Shown: one piece after another, positions 25,932 through 32,247 of the stretch
How positions within the stretch are numbered: the first letter of the stretch is position 1
Layout of the letters: each line of letters starts with the position of its first letter
Assembly (NCBI GenBank): GCA_030066735.1
Contig: JASJBB010000014.1
Span: 1-46,418, forward strand
Length of the DNA: 46,418 nucleotides
Origin: Woeseiaceae bacterium
GTDB taxonomy: Bacteria > Pseudomonadota > Gammaproteobacteria > Steroidobacterales > Woeseiaceae
Reading direction: 5' to 3'
Notes under the pieces: generated by a model
The model's database searches: none
Told to the model about the DNA's origin: nothing
The model's input: only the letters and a program-made list of their open reading frames with translations
Translations under genes and position numbers: made by a program

Positions 25932-27400
25932 GCTGCATCCTCGCAATCGACCAGGGCACGAGCAGCAGCCGCGCCGTGCTCTATGATCGCGACATTCAGA
26001 CGCTGGCGACCGCGCAGCGCGAGTTCGAGCAACTCTACCCCCATCCTGGCTGGGTGGAGCACGACCCGGAGGCTATCTGGCAGTCGGTCCGCAAGGTCGT
26101 GGCGGGCTGCCTGGACAAGGCGCCGGCGCCGGTTGCGGCAATCGGCATCACCAACCAGCGCGAGACCACGCTGGTATGGGATCGCGAGACCGGCGAGTGC
26201 GTCTATAACGCCATCGTGTGGCAGGACAGGCGCACCGCGGCGCACTGCGAACGCCTGCGTGAGGAAGGCGCCGAGCCGCTCGTCATCGACCGCACGGGGC
26301 TGCGGCTCGACCCGTATTTTTCGGCCACCAAGCTTGCCTGGATACTGGACAACGTCGAGGGCGTTCGCGGCCTGGCGCAAGAGGGCCGGCTGGCGTTCGG
26401 CACGGTCGACACGTTCTTGCTGTGGCGCCTCACGGGCGGTGCAGCGCACGCGACCGACGCGACCAACGCATCGCGGACCATGTTGTTCAATATTCACGAG
26501 CAGGACTGGGACGACGAGTTGCTGCGGCTCTTCGACGTGCCCCGCGAGATGCTGCCCGACGTTCGCGACTGCGCGGCGGAATTCGGGACGAGCCGCGAGG
26601 ACGCCATCGGCCTGGCCGCGCCCGTGCTCGGGATGGCGGGCGACCAGCAATCGGCACTGATCGGGCAGGCGGGTCTCGAGCCGGGCATGACCAAGAGCAC
26701 CTTCGGCACGGGCTGTTTCGTCATCGCCCATACCGGGGACGACGCATTGTCATCCGGTAACCAGCTCCTGACGACCGTTGCCAGCCGGCTCGACGGCAAG
26801 GTCAGCTACGGGCTCGAAGGCAGCGTGTTCGTGGCCGGCTCCGCCGTCCAGTGGTTACGCGACGAGCTGCGCATCATCGAGTCGGCGTCCGAGACCGAGT
26901 CCATCGCCGCGGCAACCGGGATCGTCGACGACGTTCACGTCGTGCCCGCATTTGCCGGCCTGGGCGCGCCGTGGTGGGACGCCCATGCGCGCGGAGCGAT
27001 TCTCGGCCTGACCCGCGGCAGGGGCCGTGACGCCGTGGTTACCGCTACGCTTCAGGCCATCGCATACCAGACCCACGACCTGGTCCGGTCGATGACCCAG
27101 GACGGCATCGCGCCGTCGGTATTGCGGGTCGACGGCGGGATGGTGGCCAACGCATGGTTCCTGCAGTTCCTGGCCGACATCCTCGACATGCCAGTCGAGC
27201 GTCCCGAGAACGTCGAGTCCACGGTGCTGGGCGCTGCGTTCCTCGCCGGTCTGGCGGCTGGAATCGTCGACTCGACCGGCGTCATCGGGAAACTGTGGCG
27301 CCGCGACCGGCTGTTCGAGCCGGCGCTCGGAAAGGACCGGCGCGAATCGCTGCTGGCCGGCTGGTCGGCAGCCGTGTCGCGAGTGCGGGGGGAATTTTGA
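25928..27400 (+). CDS. glpK: Glycerol kinase
   Basis: GlpK phosphorylates glycerol to sn-glycerol 3-phosphate with ATP. The 490 residues agree with the usual 495-505. The FGGY-kinase features are ILAIDQGTSSSRAVLYD (phosphate-binding loop), ITNQRETTLVWDRETG, NAIVWQDRRT, FGTVDTFLLWRLTGG, FGTGCFVIAHTGDD and VDGGMVANAWFLQFLADIL. No glpF or glpD is adjacent. Its start overlaps the thioesterase stop (ATGA), and its stop overlaps the TTG start of the zinc-ribbon kinase gene (TTGA). That coupling of a metabolic kinase to a signalling kinase is unusual. Confidence 0.95.
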   Translation: MSCILAIDQGTSSSRAVLYDRDIQTLATAQREFEQLYPHPGWVEHDPEAIWQSVRKVVAGCLDKAPAPVAAIGITNQRETTLVWDRETGECVYNAIVWQDRRTAAHCERLREEGAEPLVIDRTGLRLDPYFSATKLAWILDNVEGVRGLAQEGRLAFGTVDTFLLWRLTGGAAHATDATNASRTMLFNIHEQDWDDELLRLFDVPREMLPDVRDCAAEFGTSREDAIGLAAPVLGMAGDQQSALIGQAGLEPGMTKSTFGTGCFVIAHTGDDALSSGNQLLTTVASRLDGKVSYGLEGSVFVAGSAVQWLRDELRIIESASETESIAAATGIVDDVHVVPAFAGLGAPWWDAHARGAILGLTRGRGRDAVVTATLQAIAYQTHDLVRSMTQDGIAPSVLRVDGGMVANAWFLQFLADILDMPVERPENVESTVLGAAFLAGLAAGIVDSTGVIGKLWRRDRLFEPALGKDRRESLLAGWSAAVSRVRGEF

Positions 27401-28689
27401 GCAAGTTCCGGGCGCGCCAGAAGCTGGGCAAGTATCGCATCCTGGGGCGGATCGCCACGGGACCGCTCGCCGAAGTTTATCGCGCGTTCGACACGATCCA
27501 CCGCGAACGCGTCGCCCTCAAGATCCCGAACGCGGGCGTTTACGCCGGGGACGAAGATTTCCTGCACGAAGTGCAGGTGGCCAGGAAACTGCAACACGCC
27601 AACATCCTGTCGGTGATCAACGCCAGCTATATCGACGAGCACTTCGTGATTGCGATGGAACTCGGCGTCGAGTCGCTCGCCGACAGGATTGAACGGCGCA
27701 TTTCGACGGCGCGCGCCATGGATCTGGCCGGGCAGGCGCTGGCTGCCCTGGCGCACGCGCACGGGCAGCGCGTCATCCACTGCGACATCAAACCCGAGAA
27801 CTTCATCCTGTTCCCGGGTGACCGGCTCAAGCTGGCGGACTTCGGCTTTGCAAAGATCAGCCTGCGGACGCTCAAGGCTTCCGGGTCGGGCACGATCGAC
27901 TACATCGCGCCGGAGCAGGCGATGGGGCGTCCGAAGTTCCAGTCGGACGTGTTTTCGCTCGGCCTGGTGCTGTACCGGCTGTTTTCCGGCAAGTTGCCCG
28001 AGTGGCCGTTCGAGTGGCCCCTGCCGGGACATGACCGGCTCAAGACGCGCGTCAGGCCCGAGTTCACCGAGTTCCTGCGCAAGGCGATCCAGCTGGATCC
28101 GAAGCACCGCTACCGCGATGCCGTGCAGATGCAGGCGGCCTTCGAGGCGCTGGCCGGCCACGCACGCCGGCAAAAGCGCGCACGGGCGCGAAACGGGACG
28201 GGCAAGGGTTCGTCCTGGCGCCAGTTGCAGTGGCGCGAATTCCAGCGCAAATACCGCAAGGTGTTGCATACGACGCACCAGTGCCGGCGCTGTGAAGGTC
28301 CGGTTGCCGAGAGCATGCAGGCGTGTCCGTGGTGCGGCTTCGACAATCCGGCGCGAGGCTCCGAGTCATTGTTTGCCTCGACGTGCCCACGCTGCGAGCG
28401 CGGGGTCAAGAACGACTGGGACTATTGCGCCTGGTGCTACGGCCCGGGATTCATCGAGGAAACGTCGCGGCGTTATCCGGACAAGCGTTACGCGGCAAAA
28501 TGCGCCAGCCGAAAGTGTCGCGGGCCGTTGATTCCGTTCATGCGCTATTGCCCGTGGTGCCGCACGAAGGTGAAGAACCCCTGGAAGCTCGTCGGCAGCC
28601 GGCATCGCTGCAAGGCCTGCCACTGGGGCATTGCGCGCGAGTTCTGGAATTACTGTGCGTGGTGCCGGGAGCCGGTGCGCCATGAATGA
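27397..28689 (+). CDS. Ser/Thr protein kinase with four C-terminal zinc ribbons
   Basis: The 430-residue cytoplasmic protein starts at TTG 27397, within the glpK stop and behind a GGGGGG ribosome site. The kinase domain (about 13-255) looks active: Lys 42 in VALKIPN, HCDIKPEN at 128-135 (HRD changed to HCD), DFG at 148-150 and APE at 171-173. The glycine loop has Pro for one Gly (ATGPLAEVY). After a basic linker come four zinc ribbons with Cys pairs at 296/299-310/313, 330/333-344/347, 369/374-385/388 and 405/408-420/423. A zinc-ribbon kinase, a PP2C phosphatase and VWA proteins together recall the TerY-P triad and E. coli YegI-YegK-YegL. It has no membrane helix. Confidence 0.9.
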   Translation: MSKFRARQKLGKYRILGRIATGPLAEVYRAFDTIHRERVALKIPNAGVYAGDEDFLHEVQVARKLQHANILSVINASYIDEHFVIAMELGVESLADRIERRISTARAMDLAGQALAALAHAHGQRVIHCDIKPENFILFPGDRLKLADFGFAKISLRTLKASGSGTIDYIAPEQAMGRPKFQSDVFSLGLVLYRLFSGKLPEWPFEWPLPGHDRLKTRVRPEFTEFLRKAIQLDPKHRYRDAVQMQAAFEALAGHARRQKRARARNGTGKGSSWRQLQWREFQRKYRKVLHTTHQCRRCEGPVAESMQACPWCGFDNPARGSESLFASTCPRCERGVKNDWDYCAWCYGPGFIEETSRRYPDKRYAAKCASRKCRGPLIPFMRYCPWCRTKVKNPWKLVGSRHRCKACHWGIAREFWNYCAWCREPVRHE

Positions 28690-29521
28690 CGGCATGGTAT
28701 TGCTCGAGGGTGCCACCGAGCCCGACCGGCGCGGCGCCGCCGCAGGTGGCGGCGAGATCATTGCGTACACCTGCCGGGCGCCCGACAAAGGCACCGAGAA
28801 CGAGGACACGGTCGCCGTGATTCCCTACGGTCCGGGTGCGGCCGTCATGCTCGTCGCCGACGGCGCGGGCGGATTGCCGGCCGGCAAACGCGCGTCGCTG
28901 ACCGCGGCGCAGAGCCTGGCCGCGTCGCTGCAACGGTCGATGGCAGAAACGATGTTGCTGCGAACGGCAATTCTCGACGGCATCGACGCGGCCAATGCTG
29001 CGGTGCAGGCGCTGGGCAACGGATCGGCAACCACGCTGACCGTCGTCACGGTTGAAGGGCCCGTCGTGCGCGCGTATCAGATCGGGGATTCCGAGGCGCT
29101 GGTCGTGGGCCAGCGCGGCCTCGTGAGGCTGCAGACGATGCCGCATTCGCCGACCGGATTCGCCGTCGAGGCCGGATTTCTCGACGAGAAACAGGCGTTG
29201 CATCACGAGGACCGTCACCTGGTGTCCAATTTTCTCGGCGCGCCGGACATGCGCATCGATGTCGGGGCCGAGCTGCGCCTGCAGCCGCGCGACACGATCC
29301 TGCTGGCCAGCGACGGGCTCATGGACAACGTTCATCTCGAGGAGATCGTCGAGCGTATCCGCAAGGGTCCGCTCGCCGATGCGGCCGAGCGGGTTATTGC
29401 ACTGGCCCGGCATCGCATGGCCGTGACTTCGACCGCCCAACCGAGCAAACCGGACGACCTGTCGCTGATCCTGTTTCGCAAGACGGCGGAACAACCGATC
29501 GTGCCGGTCGAAGATAGTTAA
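28682..29521 (+). CDS. PP2C-type protein phosphatase
   Basis: The 279-residue protein is a PPM/PP2C phosphatase that would reverse Ser/Thr phosphorylation. The metal-binding motifs are NEDTVAV (residues 40-46), LVADGAGGLPAG (Asp 60), QIGDSEALV (135) and LASDGLMDNV (Asp 211), with a late KPDDLSLILF Asp pair. These correspond to the residues that bind the two Mn/Mg ions, so it should be active. It starts at ATG 28682, eight bases inside the end of the zinc-ribbon kinase gene, so kinase and phosphatase are made together. There is no membrane segment. Likely substrates are the kinases and FHA partners of the same cluster. Confidence 0.92.
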   Translation: MNDGMVLLEGATEPDRRGAAAGGGEIIAYTCRAPDKGTENEDTVAVIPYGPGAAVMLVADGAGGLPAGKRASLTAAQSLAASLQRSMAETMLLRTAILDGIDAANAAVQALGNGSATTLTVVTVEGPVVRAYQIGDSEALVVGQRGLVRLQTMPHSPTGFAVEAGFLDEKQALHHEDRHLVSNFLGAPDMRIDVGAELRLQPRDTILLASDGLMDNVHLEEIVERIRKGPLADAAERVIALARHRMAVTSTAQPSKPDDLSLILFRKTAEQPIVPVEDS

Positions 29522-29591
29522 CAGAATCAATCCGTTGCGTCATCAAGACCCGGTCCTCGGCGGTCTTTGCGGCGGGTGTTGATCGGGCGCG

Positions 29592-29628
29592 GGCCGCGGT
29601 ATATCGTCGTAGACATTGGGTCGCGGCC
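29592..29628 (+). other. Stem-loop in the gap before the Gly/Ser lipoprotein gene
   Basis: GGCCGCG (29592-29598) pairs perfectly with CGCGGCC (29622-29628) across a 23-base loop. It lies in the 204-base gap after the phosphatase gene, directly before a second, terminator-like stem. The two may form one structured transcript end or leader. The rest of the gap shows no clear promoter. Confidence 0.4.
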
Positions 29629-29636
29629 GAAGGGGT

Positions 29637-29677
29637 GCGCGGCTGCAGCCATTCAGATGGAACTCAGCCGCGCTTTT
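29637..29677 (+). terminator. Probable intrinsic terminator after the kinase-phosphatase pair
   Basis: GCGCGGCTG (29637-29645) pairs with CAGCCGCGC (29665-29673). A smaller CCAT-TCAG-ATGG hairpin lies inside, and TTTT follows at 29674-29677. It lies about 115 bases after the phosphatase stop and before the Gly/Ser-rich lipoprotein gene. The cluster may therefore be two transcription units. Confidence 0.5.
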
Positions 29678-29725
29678 GATGCTCCAAAACCCTTGAGAGT
29701 CCGTGCATTAGAAAGGGTCAGGACG

Positions 29726-30982
29726 ATGACATCACGCCGCTCGAACACAATGGTTCCCAGCTGGATCAAACCACTCATATTCATTGCCTTCGCCGCGATG
29801 GTCACCGGAGCTTGCAAGACCAGCGGCGGTTCGTCCGGTGGCGGCATGTCGGGCGGCGGAATGCCGTCGGGCGGCGGGATGCCGGCGCCGAGCGGCGGCT
29901 CAAGCGGCTCGAGCGGTTCCAGCGGCGGCTCAAGCGGCGGTTCCAGTGGCGGCTCCAGCGGTGGCTCGTCAGGTGGTTCCAGCGGTGGCTCGTCCGGTGG
30001 TTCCAGTGGCGGATCGTCGGGTGGTTCGAGCGGCGGCTCGTCGGGCGGCGGCGGAATGCCGGAGCCCCTGCCCAGTCCGGGCGGTGGCGGAGCCAGCGGC
30101 CCTTCGGGCAGTGCCGGAGGATCGGCAGGGTCTGGCGGTGACGTCGGCACGTTCCCGGGTGGTGGCGACGATTCGATGGGCGTCCCCCCGCCGCCGAGTT
30201 CCAGCGGCGGTGGCGATGGCGACGTCATGGGCGATTCGGGCGCAACCGGCGGCGGCGACGGCGGCGATTCCGAGCCGAGTGACTGGGAAGAAGAGTCGGC
30301 CTCATCGAGCGAGAACGAGTGCGGTGACAACGGTGCGCTGCCCGGCGGCATCGGCGGCATGGGCCAGGACGGCGAGTGCATCAGCAGTGGCGGCGGCGGT
30401 TCTTCCTCGTCGCAGAGTTCCAGTTCCGCCAGCGGTGGCGGTGGTGGCGGTGGCGGCGGCGGTGCCAGCGGCAGCGCCGGCGGCGGCGAAGGTGGCGTGC
30501 AGGGGACCGGCGGCGCGGGTGGCGTCGGCGAGTTTCCCGAGGAATCCGATGAGGAGCGCGCAGCCCGGCTTGGTCAGGAACTCGAGGAGTCGCTGGGCGG
30601 CTTTGACGAAGAGCTGCAGGACACGCAGGACGAGATCGCGGCGGTAGGCCGCAGTACCGAAGGATTCGGCGACGGTTCCCAGGGCGCGGGCGGTGGCGGC
30701 ATCAGCCTGGGCGAGCAGGGCAGTGGCGCGGCTGGCGGTGGCGGCGGTGGCGGCGGCAGCGGTGGCGGAGCCATCGCGGTCGCAAACGAGCGGGTCGCGC
30801 GGCAGTCGCCGGTTGCCGGCATGAGCGACGAGCAGATTCGCGAGCGCACGCCCGACGACATCCCGATACTCGTCGACGATGACATCATTGCACGCCAGCT
30901 GCGCGAAGCGGCGCTGGCGGAAGACGACCCGGTGTTGCGTGAGCGCCTCTGGGAAGAGTACAGAAAGTACAGCGGCAACTAG
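29726..30982 (+). CDS. Gly/Ser-repeat lipoprotein with conserved-looking C-terminus
   Basis: The 418-residue protein has a lipoprotein signal (PLIFIAFAAMVTGAC, Cys about residue 29). A long Gly/Ser region follows, including about eleven tandem GGSS units (about residues 57-108). Further Gly-rich tracts alternate with acidic patches to about residue 370. Two parts are not low-complexity: an acidic segment EERAARLGQELEESLGGFDE and the C-terminus, ERTPDDIPILVDDDIIARQL followed by a helical stretch ending YRKYSGN. The extended flexible middle would let the C-terminus reach across the periplasm from the lipid anchor. ATG at 29726 is preceded by AGGA; a later ATG at 29750 is possible. It lies 15 bases before the next lipoprotein gene. 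Function is unknown. Confidence 0.75.
   Translation: MTSRRSNTMVPSWIKPLIFIAFAAMVTGACKTSGGSSGGGMSGGGMPSGGGMPAPSGGSSGSSGSSGGSSGGSSGGSSGGSSGGSSGGSSGGSSGGSSGGSSGGSSGGGGMPEPLPSPGGGGASGPSGSAGGSAGSGGDVGTFPGGGDDSMGVPPPPSSSGGGDGDVMGDSGATGGGDGGDSEPSDWEEESASSSENECGDNGALPGGIGGMGQDGECISSGGGGSSSSQSSSSASGGGGGGGGGGASGSAGGGEGGVQGTGGAGGVGEFPEESDEERAARLGQELEESLGGFDEELQDTQDEIAAVGRSTEGFGDGSQGAGGGGISLGEQGSGAAGGGGGGGGSGGGAIAVANERVARQSPVAGMSDEQIRERTPDDIPILVDDDIIARQLREAALAEDDPVLRERLWEEYRKYSGN
29894..30053 (+). repeat. 12-base tandem repeats coding for GGSS units
   Basis: A run of near-identical 12-base units of the type GGTGGTTCCAGC / GGCGGCTCGTCG codes for repeated Gly-Gly-Ser-Ser. Third positions vary, so the array is partly aged rather than a fresh expansion. 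Copy number is expected to vary between strains. Confidence 0.85.
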
Positions 30983-30997
30983 GGCGCCAGAACAAGG

Positions 30998-32233
30998 ATG
31001 ATGACGAGGACTCTATTCGTACTGATGTTACTGGTGTTGTCGGGCTGCTCCGTCAACGAGATTGTCACCGCCGAAGAGACCAAGCTGGTCGTGGCCGAGG
31101 CGCCGCCCGACGAGGCGATGCTGCTCGATATCGGCGTGGTCGAGTTTCGCTCCGGCCTTGCAGGCAAAAACGATCCCGACAAGAGTGGCATCTTCGGCGA
31201 GATTCGCGACGCCGAGGTGCGCTACCTCGCGTATCACCTGAAAACGACCCTGCAGGGCGCCGGTCATTGGGGCGCCGTGCGGGTGATCCCGTCTCGAGAC
31301 GCGTTCACCGACGTCACGATCAGTGGTGAAATCAAGAAATCGGACGGGGAGTTCATCGAACTCGAGGTCACGGTCCATGATTCTGCCGGCAATCGCTGGT
31401 ACAGCGAGGACTACAAGACGCAAACGGGCATCTCGTCCTACTCGGAGAGTCGCGACAAGCGCCAGGACCCGTACCAGAAGGTCTTCAATGACATCGCCAA
31501 TGACCTGCAGGCGTATGTGCAATCGCTGCCGCCAAAGTCCGTTAGCGACATTCGCAAGGTCACCGAGCTCAGATTCTTCGCCGACATGTCGCCATCGGCT
31601 TACGGCGAGCACCTGAGCTTTGACAATGACGGTGTCGCCAGCATTACGCGCTTGCCGGCGGAAAACGATCCCTCGGTAGCGCGGCTGCGGCAGATTCGCG
31701 AACGTGACCGGCTCGTTGTCGACACGCTCAACGAGCATTACGCCAATTTCTATTACGGCATCGCGATTCCGTATCACTCGTGGCGCAAGACCGCACGCGA
31801 GGAATCGGTCAACTACCGCCAGGTCAAGCGCTCGGCGATGATGCAAACGCTGATCGGCGCCGTCGTCCTCGCCAGTTCGCTGGCCTACGAGGCCAACAGC
31901 TCGAGTTACTCGAATCGGCAGGTCCAGCGCGGCCTGCAGAACATCGGCATCGCGCAGGGTCTCGACACGATGGTGACCGGCATCACGCGACGCAAGGAAG
32001 CGGCGATGCACCGCGAAGCCATCAAGGAATTGTCAGAGTCGTTCGGCGCCGAAGCGGCCCCGATGGTGGTTACGGTCGAGGGCGAGACGAGGCGTCTCAC
32101 TGGCACCGCGGCCGCGCAGTACGAAAGCTGGCGGCGACTCCTCAAGCAAATCTACGAGGCCGAGACCGGTTTCGTCGAAACGGCTGACAATGGCGATGCC
32201 GATCCCGTGCGCATCGCGGAGCCGACGGGATAA
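30998..32233 (+). CDS. Lipoprotein of unknown function in the signalling cluster
   Basis: The 411-residue protein has a clear lipoprotein signal (LFVLMLLVLSGC, Cys 17). No domain is recognised with confidence. Residues 40-175 look like a compact alpha/beta domain (LDIGVVEFRSGL, VTISGEIKKSDGEFIELEVT). Residues 220-270 are helical, and a short hydrophobic stretch lies near 283-297 (TLIGAVVLASSLAYEA). The C-terminal third is helical and charged (ITRRKEAAMHREAIKELSES). Two ATGs stand in tandem (30998 and 31001) after AAGG and either may be used. It is 15 bases after the Gly/Ser lipoprotein gene and 14 before the membrane kinase gene, so it is almost certainly part of the same system. Confidence 0.75.
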   Translation: MMTRTLFVLMLLVLSGCSVNEIVTAEETKLVVAEAPPDEAMLLDIGVVEFRSGLAGKNDPDKSGIFGEIRDAEVRYLAYHLKTTLQGAGHWGAVRVIPSRDAFTDVTISGEIKKSDGEFIELEVTVHDSAGNRWYSEDYKTQTGISSYSESRDKRQDPYQKVFNDIANDLQAYVQSLPPKSVSDIRKVTELRFFADMSPSAYGEHLSFDNDGVASITRLPAENDPSVARLRQIRERDRLVVDTLNEHYANFYYGIAIPYHSWRKTAREESVNYRQVKRSAMMQTLIGAVVLASSLAYEANSSSYSNRQVQRGLQNIGIAQGLDTMVTGITRRKEAAMHREAIKELSESFGAEAAPMVVTVEGETRRLTGTAAAQYESWRRLLKQIYEAETGFVETADNGDADPVRIAEPTG

Positions 32234-32247
32234 CCGACCTTTTCTAG

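Noticed and set aside
29894..30053. A CRISPR-like or VNTR non-coding array
   Set aside because: The units are 12 bases with no spacers and stay in frame as GGSS codons within a lipoprotein gene.
29653..30381. A 242-codon Pro-rich minus-strand frame
   Set aside because: It is the antisense of the Gly/Ser repeats. Gly and Ser codons read as Pro and other residues on the opposite strand without stops in high-GC DNA.
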